Counted from the stretch's first letter, positions 11,699-23,814 are shown. The stretch is 64,000 nt of DNA from Pogona vitticeps (GCF_051106095.1 NC_135786.1:18660501-18724500); one strand, 5' to 3'. Numbers and translations: made by a program. The notes: generated by a model not told the origin, from the sequence alone.

Positions 11699-12632
11699 AA
11701 AAAAGAGGTCACCTACCTGTAACCATGGTTCTTCGAGTGGTCCTCTGTGAACTCACACAAATGGGTTGTTCTGCGCCTGCGCTGAACGTCTCGGGAGCTT
11801 AAAGACACAAGATTAGTGGGATGTTCCCCCATGGAGCACATGCTCTGCCCATCCTAGGTCCCCTGACTTCCTAACAATTGTTCGCCGAGTAATAGCATGA
11901 TTTATGTAAAAGGTGACGGACAGAGGGGCGGAATGTATCAATTCACAGAAGACCACTCAAAGACCATGGTTACAGGTAGGTAACCTCTTTTTCTTCTTCG
12001 TGGTCCCTGTGAATGCACACAAATGGGTGACTAGCAAGTTCAATTACCGGATGGTGGGCTGTCACAGCAGGAAGGATGCCAGGATAGCTCTGCCAAAACC
12101 AGCATCACTCCGTGCTCTGACATCTAGATGGTAATGCCCAATAAAGGTCGATGGAGTTGACTATGTGGCCACACAGCAGATGTGAGGTAGTTCAATTCCA
12201 TGCTGGAAGGCAGTAGATGTTGACAGCGCTCTTGTACAATGTGTTAGGTGTTCAGAAGGTGATTTGCCTGACAGCTCATAAGCCAATGAGATGGTTTGGA
12301 CGATCCATCTAGAGATAGATTGCGGGGAAGCTGGTGCTCCCTTGCGAGGACCATGCAAACAACATAGAAAGAGTCTGTTTAATTTTTTGAAAGACTCGGT
12401 CCTGTCAATATAGAAGGCGAGAGAGCGTCTTACGTCGAGAGAATGGAGCATGCGCTCAAGAGGTGTTGATGGTGATGGAAAAAGAGCTGGTAGGATGATT
12501 GGTAGATTGAGGTGAAACTCAGAAACAATCTTGGGTAAAAAGAAAATATCAAAGTACAGTGTGACCTTATCCAGGTGAAATTGGAGGAAAGGTTGGTCAG
12601 AACAACCCATTTGTTGTTCTGCGCCTGCAGAA
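11699..12632 (-). mobile_element. DIRS-like tyrosine-recombinase retroelement, fossil
   Basis: Virus-like/LTR-kin fossil. The part read on the minus strand between about 12040 and 12610 resembles the tyrosine recombinase (YR) of DIRS-type elements. It has the VRRSLAFYIDRTESFKK segment, then SRWIVQTISLAYELSG, and a histidine-arginine box. To the left lie inverted repeats: 11699-11752 against 11940-11993, both carrying the ACCTACCTGTAACCATGG motif. A partial direct copy follows at about 11994-12035. The 16-base string GTTGTTCTGCGCCTGC occurs at both 11765-11780 and 12613-12628. Inverted ends plus an internal complementary region fit DIRS architecture. The reverse transcriptase and gag parts are absent, and the element is broken, with a few breaks in the YR part. 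Probably of middle age. Confidence 0.7.
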
Positions 12633-12660
12633 GAAGAAGAAGCTGTTCCACCACAGTCGC

Positions 12661-13884
12661 TACTTCCTGTCTGGGGCCAGATTCATCCTGTGAGCTATAC
12701 TGTGCCCACTAAGCTAATCTGCTGCTTTCTGACACAAGGATGAATGCTGTAAATAAGCCTCTAGTACTTCTGTAAGTGAAGTAAGAGGGCACCATTTATC
12801 CTTTGCCCCAGGCAGAAAAATGTCTTGGGACAGCCTTTAGCAACATATAAGTGAAGGCCCAGGTCTGTTGCCATGAAATAACACAGCTGAATTCTAGGAG
12901 ATAATTCCGAGTCTTGGACTTCATAACCCTTTTTTCCAAGTATTCACTGAAATTGCAGAATGTAGAGGAGAGTAATTTTACATGTTGAGCTACAAGTCTC
13001 AGAATGCTCCAGCCTTCATTGTGGGGGGAGTGGGGGACTGGTTTTTCCTGCCTCTGAGATTCTACTGATTCTGGCTCATCTGAATTGCTTTTTTCAAGTT
13101 CTGGGGAAAAGTCAGGTGCAGATTCTTCCTTACAACTGAGCACTTATAAATTGCCTTTTCCCATATGCTTCTTCCTCCCTGAACCATGAGATCTATGAAT
13201 GAAGCCTTGCCGCCATATCTCATCAATTACTGAAGTGTGAGGGCACAGGTCAAGGCTTTGTTTCCCTAATGGCACCACCGTTGTTGCATGCACCCTAACT
13301 GGAAAACTCTGTCTGGTTCCCATTCTTGCTTCCTTTCAGGAAAACGTTCCAGGCATTGTAATTTATTTATGAAGCCCCTTTTTTCTCCATTGAATGATCT
13401 GCTGGAATCATTTTCATTTGCAGATTGGTTGCTTTTAAGCAGGTTTTAGATGGTGGGTGATTTTTAAAGAGCTGCTTCTCTCTCTGTTATACATTCTGCT
13501 TTTTTTTGCAGTGCTATTGATATTTCCTTTTGAGTCTCTGTGTGTATTTTAAGTCTAAAATTTAGAATTAGCTTTTATTCCATGCACTTGCTTTTATACT
13601 CAATAGAAAGGTGACTCAAAAAGGCATACATAAACAAGTAAGCAAGGCAGTGCCACTGAGAATGCTACATTATTAGGTTTAATATTACAGGCAGATGTTG
13701 TGAGTGACTTCTTGAAAGGGAATGGTTGACAATGTCGGAACTTTAGTACACTTAGAGTGAAGACCCAATCATTTCTATAGCAGGGCCCTCATAATGGGGA
13801 GAGAGGTGGGACTTAAGCCCACCTAAGACTAAACTGAAGGGGGACTGCTTCTTTTCTGAATAATCAGGCAAAATTAAGACTCCT
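12661..13884. other. Unclassified DNA, no gene seen
   Basis: Mixed sequence. A 115-codon minus-strand frame at 12796-13143 has no motif I recognise and is probably chance. No clear repeat. Confidence 0.4.
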
Positions 13885-13894
13885 ATTACAGTTG

Positions 13895-14194
13895 TTGTTT
13901 AGTTGTTAAGTCATGTCAGACTCTTTGTGATACCATGAGCCAGAGCACGCCAGGCCCTCCTGTCTTCCACTGCCTCCCGGAGTTGGGTCAAATTCATTCT
14001 GGTAGCTTCGATGACACTGTCCAGCCATCTCGTCCTCTGTCGTCCCCTTCTCCTCTTGCCTTCACACTTTCCCAACATCAGGGTCTTTTCCAGGGAGTCT
14101 CCTCTTCTCATGAGATGGCCAAAGTATTGGAGCCTCAGCTTCAGGATCTGTCCTTCCAAGTATTGGAGCCTCAGCTTCAGGATCTGTCCTTCCA
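13895..14194 (-). mobile_element. BovB LINE 3' fragment with duplicated 5' end
   Basis: Minus strand encodes the BovB carboxy terminus: LKLRLQYFGHLMRRGDSLEK, KTLMLGKCEGKRRRGRQRTR, then the 3' UTR. The insertion is flanked by a 10-bp target duplication, ATTACAGTTG at 13885-13894 and 14195-14204. The extreme 5' end of the truncated copy is a perfect 36-bp tandem duplication (14124-14159 and 14160-14195), which adds 12 codons in frame. Compare the same region, present once, at 60594-60625. Confidence 0.93.
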
Positions 14195-14588
14195 ATTACA
14201 GTTGACTTCTCCATTAAATTACTAAAGCTGTGTACAATTGAGTCTACACACGCTTACTTGGGATTAAGCAATATTTAATCTGAAATATAAACAGAACATT
14301 TAGGCAAACACTGTAGAATATTCATGTTCAAGGCTGAAAGCACAGAGAGGGGAAAGCAATTTACAGGTCCTTTACTGTGCCCCTGGGCATGATTACAGTT
14401 GTTGTGATGGCCCAAGTTGAGGTTCCAGATCCCAGCATTAACCCATCTATCCTGCCCTGAGCCTCAATAGCCTATGAAACATTGTTTGCCTTAAAGAATA
14501 GTTTCATTCAGCCACAAGAGGGAGAGTTTCCAGCAGCCATTCTGGTTTTTGTTCAATATTCTGTTCACCCAATTGCCAATCAGTTAGT

Positions 14589-14813
14589 TGACTGCATAGC
14601 TGAGTGGTTTAGGTATCTGCCTGCAGAATCAGCGGTTGGGAGTTTGATTCTCCACTGAACCTCCTGTGAGTACAGCCAGCCTGTGTGGCCTTGGGCAAAC
14701 TACACATGAACAAGGGGCCCCCAGAAGAAGGAAATGGTAAATCACTTCTGAGTATTCTCTGCCTTGCAAACCCTGAAATAGGTCATGTCAGAATTGACTT
14801 GATGGCATGTTGT
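14589..14813 (+). mobile_element. tRNA-headed SINE (family B)
   Basis: The A-box-like TAGCTGAGTGGTTTAGG is followed by the B-box-like GGGAGTTTGATTCTCC. The body has CAGCCTGTGTGGCCTTGGGC, CCCAGAAGAAGG and the end GTCAGAATTGACTTGATGGC, followed by a (TTG/CTG) tail. This is the best-preserved copy of the family in the window and immediately precedes a family C SINE on the other strand. Confidence 0.8.
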
Positions 14814-14856
14814 TGCTGCTGCTGTTGTAGCCACCTCTGGGAACAGGTGGGTGGTG

Positions 14857-15100
14857 TTTTTTTTTTTTTTTTGGACTTATATACCGCCCCATAGCGCTAC
14901 AAGCACTCTCCGGGCGGTTTACAATTTAATTATACAGGCTACACATTGCCCCCCCCCCAGCAAGCTGGGTACTCATTTTAACGACCTCAGAAGGATAGAA
15001 GGCTGAGTCAACCTTGAGTCGGCTACCTGGGATTTGAACCCCAGGTCGTGAGCACAGTTTTAGCTGCAGTACAGCGTTTTAACCACTGCGCCACAAGTTG
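14857..15100 (-). mobile_element. SINE family C, antisense, with poly-T tail
   Basis: Minus strand: the head GTGGCGCAGTGGTTAAAACG carries an A box. The B box is around GGGGTTCAAATCCCAGG. Then come AAGGTTGACTCAGCC and GCCCGGAGAGTGCTTG, and a 15-base A tail (T run at about 14858-14872 on the plus strand). Clear tRNA-derived architecture, less decayed than the 9235 and 44765 copies. Confidence 0.85.
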
Positions 15101-17039
15101 AACATGAATGCAACTGCATCCCCCATCATGCACTTCCCGGCAACTAATATATGGAGCCATGCTGCTTCTGATACTGGAGTCAGGGACTAGTAGCCATTGA
15201 TAACCGTTAGCTCCATGAATCTAATTCCCTTTCACATCTAAGTGTGCAGCCACACAATGGGAAAAATACAAATGGATCTGCTGTGATGTCACATCCAGGA
15301 AGTTGGGTTTCCCCAGGGGAATTCAATTAAGCCAACTACACAGTAGTCAGCAGAGAGAGAGGAGGAAATTGGCAATCTGCCTTGTTTGCAGCTTCTTAAG
15401 GTAGCTTTTGTTGTGGTCATCCATATTTGCAGGAGGCAATTCTACATCAGAGCTACGTTAACAACAAATGTACCTCTGCAAAGAACTACCTTAATAAGCT
15501 GCTGATTAGCAGGAGCTTGCTTAACAAGCTGCTACCTTAACAGGCTACTCATTAGCAATTTACTTCTCACTCTCTGCTGACTCCTCACTCTTCCGACCCG
15601 TCTTTGGTCTCCCAACTACCCAGCACACCAGCACTTGCAGTAAACTCTTTTTAATAAATAAATGATTTGGAGGCAAAGGATGCTCAATTATGGGGAACTG
15701 ACATCCCCATGAGTGCCCCTTTGCTTCCTGTCTTACCATCTTGAACTGAGAAGTTGGGGAGAGCCAGCGTCTCAGCCTAGAAGCTGCTTCAATCCGAGCC
15801 ATCCCACCACCTGAACGGATGCACATACATTCTTTTTCAAGAAAAGGAGAAGCCCCAGCAACAGAGGGAAGAGACTAAATATCGGTGTGTGGCAACTCTG
15901 GGCTGATTTTCCTTGATTTGTACATCATGTAATAAATGGAAAATAATACTAATCAAATTGTCCAAACCCCAAGCATGTCCCACATTATTTGTCATTCTAG
16001 TCCCCAACCCCCACCCAGAGTGTATCTAAACTATACAATTATTGCAATTTGAATTCATCTCGACTGCTATGGCTCCATTTATGGAATCCTGGGATCTGTA
16101 TTTAACTATGCACTCCTTTTATCTGTCCTGGAATCTTCCACCATTCAACTTCAATGGATGACCCACGGCTCCAGTATGAGAAAGGACAGTGTCTCCTCAT
16201 CTAATTTCTCATATCAAGCTTCATTTTACACATCTCCATTTTACTTGTCTGTTCTCGGAATATTGCCAACTATAGCAATCTCTAATCATTGGGGAGTTGC
16301 TCCAGCCCCTTTTCCCTGACCTGCTCCACATCTTTTACAGCTTTTGTTTTCCCCACATTGATTTGTATCCTAGAATTTAATAAGGAAAGGATATACTATT
16401 GGTGGTTTTATTATTATGTTTAAAATTCCCTTTATGCCCAACACACTCTTTGGCTTTCTTATAACACCCCCCTCACCAAATGAGTTGGCATTTTCATCAA
16501 GCTACCTGCAACAACTCCTTTCTTGTTCATTTGTAGCCAGAAAATATCTCATTAGTGTATGTGCATAGTTGGGATTTTTTGCCTCGTTATGCATCACTCT
16601 GTTTACATTTAATTTTCTCCATTTTGATGCCTACATTCCTAATTTCAACAAATTCTCCTAATGCTCTTCACAGTCATTTTTGTTCACAAATTCTAAGGCC
16701 ACTGTCCTGTTCCATGTAGCATACTTGCAACTATAAATGTGGAAGCAGCTGTGACAGTATAGAAAGAGAGCTGGTCTCCTGCATTGTCATGGATTTCTTC
16801 ACACAATCAGACAAGTGGACAGATCTATAGTGGCTTTGGAGTTTGTAGTTATGCATACAGTATATTTAATAAGGTGCTAAACTAAATAATTGAGTGTCAC
16901 GGGCAAACATGGCCACTTCACCACCCATCGTTAATGCCAGGACTCACCTGGGAATTTCTCCACATCTCAAGCTCGGTAGGTATACATGTTGTGCATTTTG
17001 TTCCACTCTTGTATTGCTGTGCATGCTACCATATCTCCA
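15101..17039. other. Mostly unique DNA, no gene seen
   Basis: Contains a diverged pair of direct repeats (CTACCTTAA, then AGCTGCTGATTAGCA or GGCTACTCATTAGCA) at about 15487-15515 and 15531-15560. A short old-repeat phrase lies near 16080 (GGAATCCTGGGATCTGTA). The 88-codon minus frame at 15560-15826 shows no domain. Confidence 0.4.
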
Positions 17040-17365
17040 CAGCTTTTGCTATAAGAGTAGTGTACTGGAGGACCTTTGAACTCAAGCCTGAACTACTATA
17101 TCTCAGGAGTAAAAAAATGAAGATCAGACGGTCCTACTTTGGACACATTGTCAGAAGGCAGAATATTCTGGGGGGAAAAAAATTCTAAGAAAAGTGGAAG
17201 GCAGCAGAAGAAGAGGAAGACCTAATACGAAATGGGCTGACTCCTTAAAGGAAGCCACAGGCTTGAATTTACAAGAGCTGAGCAAGGCAGTTGAGTGCAA
17301 TACATTTTGAAGATTGCTCATTCTTAGGGTTGCCATGAGTCAGGGCAATTTGATAGCACAGAAGA
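17040..17365 (+). mobile_element. Old RTE-type LINE 3' fragment
   Basis: The decayed protein pattern includes KMKIRRSYFGHIVRRQNILGG, then the equivalent of GRRRGRPNTKWADSLKEATG, matching the carboxy terminus shared by RTE and BovB proteins. The end (GGTTGCCATGAGTCAGGGC, then GATAGCACAG) differs from BovB and recurs at about 50690. This is an older RTE lineage distinct from the younger BovB copies. Confidence 0.65.
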
Positions 17366-19139
17366 GGGTAGCACATTCTAGAAGATCTTGTGACAAAAGT
17401 GAGCAAAGTATAGTCCATAGAGGTCCCAGTATTCCTCATTACTGTCTGTGCCAACGGAGACAAACGGGTTCAAAAATATTCTTTACCCCCTCCCAGCCTT
17501 ACAGCCACCCTTACGTTCACTGAGCTGGGTCTTACCTATTCCTCCTTTTGCTGGGTAAATGCCTTTTATGCTTTGATCAATTTTACTCACCTGTCCTTAT
17601 GATTGTGATGCTCTGCTTAATAACGTCAAATAGAATAGGAGAGATTTAATATTTATTTAGCTCATTAAATACACTGATGTAAAAACACAATGGCAAAATT
17701 CATAATTCTGCTCTTCAAGCCATTCCCCGTGACATGCTTTCCATCATGAAAGAAGGAAGAAGATGAAAAGGGAGAGCAACTGAAACGTTGACAATAAATA
17801 TCAAAAGAGTCTCGAGACAAAAGGTGACAGAATCATCACAACCCTGCTGTATGCCATAGGATGTGTACCTATCTCTGCTACTGAAGTATTACCTTGAAAG
17901 GGCTGTGATACCTACACACACACAAAAAAAAAAGGCAGGCAGGTACTGCGGATTCTTCTGACATACCTTTCTAGGCATTGACAAGAGTCTCAAGCAGGTT
18001 CTCTAGTTTTCACTATTTGTACTGTGCCTGCTGTTTCCATTTGTGGCTTGAATTATTGTGTGCTTATCGCTAACACTGTCTTCCTGCAGGAAGGGTTTGA
18101 CATTTCAGTTGAAGAAGCTGTAAGGGTTTAGGATTGCAATGGAGCAAAAATTGTCCAAATGTGGCTTATGCAATGAGAAATAATGCAGGGACATAGTACT
18201 CGAGCCATGACTTACACCAGCAAGCATACAGCCAGAACTTGGAATAGATACTTTTTTGGACCACTGTAGTTCAAAAAGTAACCCTTAAAGCTCTGCACAG
18301 ACCAACGTGAGGAGCTGTTTTGTGATGCCCACCTGATATCCTTCTGATGTGGAAAGTATCCCATAGCCATTGTGACTAGAAAATGTTTCTTAAGACGTTT
18401 TAAAGCCATCCTAGCCGCACCTACATCCAGCTGCTGTAAATTCCATAGTTACTCACAGTGCAAAGAACTAGTTTTATCTCTCCAGAATCTCTTCCCATTC
18501 AGCTTCATTGATTACTACAATCGTGCTCCCATAAATATCTGTCAGGGACATAGACATAGTAAAATAATTCCCTGTCACATATTAGCAAAAGCAGATGATA
18601 CCAGCTTTGTTGTTGTGTGCATGCACTTACCTCTTGATCAGTATCTAGTCACCTCTTGTCAATATGCAGTTACCGCTTGCTAAACGGGAATCTGTAGTTC
18701 CTCTAATTTGATAGCAAAGTAGCAAATTCAACATGACTCAGATTTCTTCCACCTCTATTGCCAAATTCTAAAAGAGCACAAGATCAACCCAGTTTTTCCT
18801 CTCAGTCTGCATTACTCATCTCTTGTCCTGAATGTTAACACCCTTACATACTTCTAGACGGTCCTCTCTTAGTCACAACATCATCTGTTTATATGAATCT
18901 ACTTTTTTAATCTCTTGCTTGCAAAACAGATCTCTCCAGTCCTGAAGAGTGTAAACCTGTGACTTTGCCATCTTCCTCCTTTTTTCAAATCATTTTTTTC
19001 CTGTTCATCTATAGACTCCATAAGGAACATATTGATAAGGCCATTGATAACTTAGAATTATAATAATCACTCCATTGAACATACGTAGTCATAATGGTAG
19101 GAAATATGAGGAAGGGGGATCCCTTTGTCCAGGGAAAAA
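17366..19139. other. Mostly unique DNA, no gene seen
   Basis: No gene and no clear repeat apart from a short CA/A run at about 17915-17930. Short frames here lack motifs. Confidence 0.4.
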
Positions 19140-19396
19140 CATACCACATGAAGACCTTTCTCTTCAGGCAGGCTTCTCCTTAAATTACTGGTTGATCAAG
19201 AGTTTTTTTTTTTAAGGGATTGTATTTATTCTGTTGGTTTACTTGTGTTTTCATATTGCTCTTTTTTATGAGTTTTTAATATGATATTCGTTTAATGCTT
19301 TTTTTAAACACTGTAATAATGTATTCTTTACTTTTTTAAAAACTTTGTTTTTTTAATACTGTAAGCCACCTTGGATCCATTAGGAGAAATAGGGCA

Positions 19397-19397
<1 letters not shown>
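19140..19397 (+). mobile_element. L2-type LINE, 3' end
   Basis: Begins with a remnant of the LINE carboxy terminus (AAGACCTTTCTCTTCAGGCA encodes KTFLFRQA). It runs through a T-rich 3' UTR and ends in CTGTAAGCCACCTTGGATCC, then a GGGCATT phrase before the AAAT array. Confidence 0.65.
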
Positions 19398-19492
<95 letters not shown>

Positions 19493-19494
19493 AA
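19398..19494. repeat. (AAAT)n array
   Basis: About 24 near-perfect AAAT units attached to the L2 tail, the longest pure tetranucleotide array in the window. Confidence 0.97.
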
Positions 19495-20299
19495 CAAAAG
19501 TCCCATTCAGCAAGGGCAGATTTATTCCTATGCAAAAGGTTCTTGTGTTGAATCTTGATCCCAGTGAGAACAGGAGCATCTGGGAAACTAAAGATATTTT
19601 GGAGTGTGGGCACAGATTTATAGCAGAGGTTTGGAAACTCTAGCCTGCAGGCCTACTCTGGACCTGCAAAGGGTAAAAATCTATGCTTCAAAGTCTCTGA
19701 GGTCTCCCCCTAAGCTCCACCCTCTGTATCTTCCAATCAAGGATTTACAGCTATCAGCGGAGATTTAGTTGCATGCTGCTTTCCCTTCCATTTCAAGGAA
19801 AGGATGATATGCTAACCAAGCTGCCTTTGCAAACACTCACTCAGATAGCTTTACTTCTTGTACTCTTTGCAAAAGAGGAAGTAGAAGGCAAAATTGATGG
19901 CCCAACGTAACAGATGGAAGAGGACTACTGGGGGCTTTGGCAGGGACATGATGGCATTAGAAGTGGGACAGTGCCCTCAGTGTTACTGCATAAATGACTT
20001 GAGGATGTGAATCAGTCCCTGGCCACTCCAGGGTATGAGGTCTCTTTGTTGCATTGTAGTTTAAATTGGGGTGATGTGGTGGCATCCAGAGTATGTTTAT
20101 GTGCACCCGTTGTAGCCACTTACAATTGCCTTGGCTAATAACACCATTTAACACTTCATGCAGGAAAGCTAGAGCTGGGATCACCGTTTGGAAATAATGT
20201 GTTTAGAAATTAATTCCATCAAAACATCAACAATGTTGAAATCCCTTGTTTTCATCCCTAAAAGCAATTCCTGTGACATTTTAAAGCATCAGTTGTGCT
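19495..20299. other. Unclassified DNA
   Basis: No gene. The start near 19620-19700 (GTTTGGAAACTC, CTGCAGGCCTA) has the look of a hAT-type repeat end, but I could not find the partner end. Confidence 0.3.
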
Positions 20300-20415
20300 A
20301 AAGGTTTACTATTAGGCTGGCTCTTCTGGGATGCACTGTGAGAAACTGAACTCCCAACCTCTGGCTTTGCGGCCAGATACATGACTCTCAATGTGTTAAC
20401 CAGCCAGCTTTGAAG
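20300..20415 (-). mobile_element. SINE family B fragment, antisense
   Basis: Minus strand: the head GGTTAACACATTGAG, then a GGCCGCAAAGCCAGAGGTTGG segment, then the B-box-like GGGAGTTCAGTTTC. Only the 5' half of the SINE is present. Confidence 0.55.
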
Positions 20416-20586
20416 ATTTACTTAAATATTGCCCCCCCTCTTAATTGAGTACAGTATTTTGCTCTTCAGGGGCAATTTGGTGCAGTTGGGTATGTGGACT
20501 ATTTTTATTCCAAGAATAACTAGAATAACACTGGAAAGATTTGTCATGAGTCAGAATTAAGTTAATGGTTAATAATGATGGAGATG

Positions 20587-20782
<196 letters not shown>

Positions 20783-20810
20783 AATGAAATTAATGAAAAT
20801 TAACCATTAA

Positions 20811-21254
20811 GAAAGAAACCGAAAGATTGATCTCTTTTTTTCCTGCACAAGAAAAAGCTCTCCAAATGAAAGCTAAAATTCAAGGAATTACTGTAAACAG
20901 CAAATGTCAACTGCCGAGAAAAAGATGAAACAATTTCAAATCTCATCTGCAAATGTTCAAAGTTTGCACAAACAGACTTCAAAGTTAGACACAAGAGAGT
21001 GGTAAAATTAATACACTGGCCATTATGTAAAAAATATTATCTGCTGGCATCCAATCTTTAATAATAGCATGCTCCTAAAACAGAAAGGAAAAGAGTCAAT
21101 TTCAATGTAGCCTCCAAACCAATTTTAATTACCAGAAATAAATCAATTTAATCTGAATCAAAAGTGAACACGGCTAACAATTTATATACCCTGTGACTTG
21201 TACCTGATATTAAAAAAGTGGAACAGGATTTGCTTCAAATTGCCAATGGAACAG
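20811..21254. other. Unique AT-rich block, no gene
   Basis: About 440 bp without similarity to any repeat in the window, rich in AATTA/TAAT cores and with no long frame. Texture resembles conserved vertebrate non-coding elements, but this cannot be shown from one sequence. Confidence 0.3.
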
Positions 21255-21345
21255 CATCCTTTGAATCACAGAATTAGAAGAACTTTGGAGTCATCTAATC
21301 CAATCAACTATTTAATGGAAGGAACTGCAAGGCAGACTGCAACCA
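21255..21345 (-). mobile_element. CR1-type 3' tail fragment
   Basis: The plus-strand text AATCACAGAATTAGAAGAAC, then GAGTCATCTAATCCAATC, is the reverse complement of the CR1-type end used by CR1 LINEs and CR1-tailed SINEs. Compare 52090-52120. Short and diverged. Confidence 0.45.
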
Positions 21346-22299
21346 GTTTTGATGGGGTGATGTGTTCGCTGCAATACTTCAGGCAACAAAATGTTGTGGG
21401 CCAGTGCTTCATTAGCATGCTAACTTAACTACTTGTTAAAATACGATGCTTGCTACCCTTTGCCAATGTCAAAGTCTACAGTGCATTTTTAAAAGAGGGG
21501 GAAACATAGCAAATCACTTGCTATCCTTCTTGATTTCCTCAATCTAAATTCACTTACTGGGAGTGTAGATTTTTTTACAAATACAGTATATAGTTGTTGT
21601 GATCCTAGCACCCTCTTCACAGAACAATATGAAGGATGAAAAATGTAGGAAAACCAAGGTCCTGGCCTTTTAAACAGTTTCTTACAGATTCCCAAATGGC
21701 AGGAAATTAGCAAGCTTTTCATGAACATCTGTCCTGCTTCTGGCTCGGAACGTTTGAGGGCAAATTCTCTCTGTTAAATTCAATACCTAGCATGGGTAAT
21801 AAAACACGTTCTTCCATTTCCGCAAAGATACTTCTGCATATTAGTGACTCCTCATATTATAGGGAAGCAGAATGTTTTAAAAGTGATACACTTGATTAAT
21901 TTTTCGGCTTAATGACGCACTGACAAAGAGCTTCCTTCCTTGCGGCCTCTCCATAGTTAGGAAATTCTCTCCATAGAGACCTCCACCAACATTTGTTTTC
22001 CCAGATTGTTAAGAAAGCATGTAAAATTCACCAGTTTGAACAAATACATGATTAAAATTATTGATTTTGTTGCATTTTATTGTCTCACTTGGTTGATTAC
22101 ATTGTTATTCACTATTTTAGTGCTATATTATAAAAGGTCAGGCAATAAATATTTGAAATATGTTGAAAATATGATGGGTTAGAAGCAAATCCAAAACCCC
22201 CTTTTTACACAAATCGCAACAAGTTCAACTGCTATATTAGTTATTACGCAATGAGTAAAATTACTGGTGTAGTATTGATCCTACTTCAACTTTAGATTA
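21346..22299. other. Unclassified AT-rich DNA
   Basis: No gene or repeat recognised. The part from about 21950 to 22280 is AT-rich, unique within the window and free of low-complexity runs. Confidence 0.35.
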
Positions 22300-22460
22300 G
22301 TTAATTCTGACTTGGAGCAACTAACTGTGGTAGGGTTTTCAAGGTATGTAAGATATTTAAAGAATGCTTTTTATCAGTGTTACCCTCCATTGTATTTTTA
22401 TGGCAAACTGGAATTTGAAACCCTGCTCTCCTGAGTCCTAGTCCAACACAACACATTGAT
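22300..22460 (-). mobile_element. SINE family D, antisense
   Basis: On the plus strand this carries GTAGGGTTTTCAAGGTATGT, then AAGATATTTAAAGAATG, then the reverse-complemented head (TTTGAAACCCTGCTCTCCTG, AGTCCTAGTCC). The same order occurs at 26855, 30425 and, on the other strand, 57880. A tRNA-derived SINE of considerable age. Confidence 0.6.
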
Positions 22461-22506
22461 TCTGAGATTTATCAAAAATTTGTGTATTAAAAAAGTGATG
22501 CACAGA

Positions 22507-23190
22507 AGATGGGGGATACCTAGATCAGCAAAACTACAAGCAAGAAGTACCTTGGAATTGTCATAGATCACAAGCTAAATATGAGCCAACAATGTGATGT
22601 GGCTACAAAAAAGCCTAATGCTATTTTAGGCTGCATTAATAGAAATATAATTTCCAAATCCTGCAAAGTGCTAGTCCCCCTCTATTCAGCACTGATTAGG
22701 CCTCACCTTGAACACAACAGTTCAAGAAGGATGCTGACAAGTTAGACCAAGTTCAGAGGAGGGAGACAAGGATGATCAGGGGGCTGGAAACCAAGCCTTA
22801 TGAGGAAAGGCTAAAAGAACTGGGCATGTTTAAAGAAGACTTGAGGGGTGATATGATAGCATTTTTCAAATATTTGAAAGCCTATCATACACAGGAGGGG
22901 TAAGATAGGTTCTCAATCATCCCAGAGTGCGGGACAAACAACAATGGGCTCAAGTTAAAGGAAGCCAGATTTTGGTTGAATATGAGGAAAAACCTCCTAA
23001 CAGAGCAGTACGACAGTGGAACCAATTACCTCGGGAGTTGGTGAGTGCTGCAACACTGGAGGCATTCAAGAAAAACGTATATAATCACCCAGCAGATATG
23101 CTTTGATTGTATTCTTGCATCGAGTAGGGTGTTAGACTTGATGGCCTTGTAGGCCCCTTCCAACTTCACTTTTCTATGATTCTATGATCA
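22507..23190 (+). mobile_element. CR1 LINE, 3' fragment
   Basis: Encodes the decayed CR1 carboxy terminus: a segment like ILGCINRNIISKSCKVLVPL, then ALIRPHLE, a [20 protein letters not shown]-like segment, and the helix with [20 protein letters not shown]. The 3' UTR follows and ends in the diagnostic repeated octamer (TTCTATGATTCTATGATC) at 23171-23189. 5'-truncated, with several frame breaks. Confidence 0.88.
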
Positions 23191-23296
23191 TGATTCCCTG
23201 ACAAACATTTAAATGTAACATATGTTACTTATGTAAATTTAAATATGTAACAAAAGTTGAGCTAAGAAAGGTTTTCTACTCTTAATAAAGACAATA

Positions 23297-23337
23297 CAGA
23301 GATAGACGGGCCAATGGTCTGAGGCAGCTTTAGTTAT
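23297..23337 (+). mobile_element. SINE family E tail fragment
   Basis: ACGGGCCAATGGTCTGAGGC followed by AGCTTTAG matches the shared 3' part of a tRNA-derived SINE that is also seen in part at 33532-33590 and 46788-46980. Very short. Confidence 0.35.
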
Positions 23338-23814
23338 GAATCAACCAATATGAAAAAAGGATTTGGGGGAATGACAAGAAAACCTACCTGTTCAGGCATT
23401 AATTCTTCATATTAGCATAAATTCTTTATAAAACATCTTGACTGTACACCTACAATACATAATATCTGAAAGAGAAATTAGCTCTGCATTTTGGTGTGTT
23501 CTGTAGGACAAATAAGTATGTCGACACCAGATTTCGTTATGTACTTATCCACACTGGATAACAGTGGAAAGAATTGGAAGAGATTATTTGATCCCTGCAA
23601 GGGTGTAACATTTAAGTGTATCCAGTTAGAAGTGAAGTTGCTGCCTTGGTAGCAGATGGATAGGTTGTGGGACAAGGCTAAGAACCCAGCAGTAAAAGGT
23701 CTTGGGCCAGACCTGCAACCTATATATGCAAGTCTTTAAGAACATCTCCCATAATTGTGCGATTGGTTCCCTAATTTTTGTAATCTGTACACAGTGACTG
23801 GCAGTCCCGGTAGA

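Noticed and set aside
12796-13143. 115-codon minus-strand frame with an acidic, serine-rich start
   Set aside because: No recognisable domain and no supporting splice signals. Likely chance.
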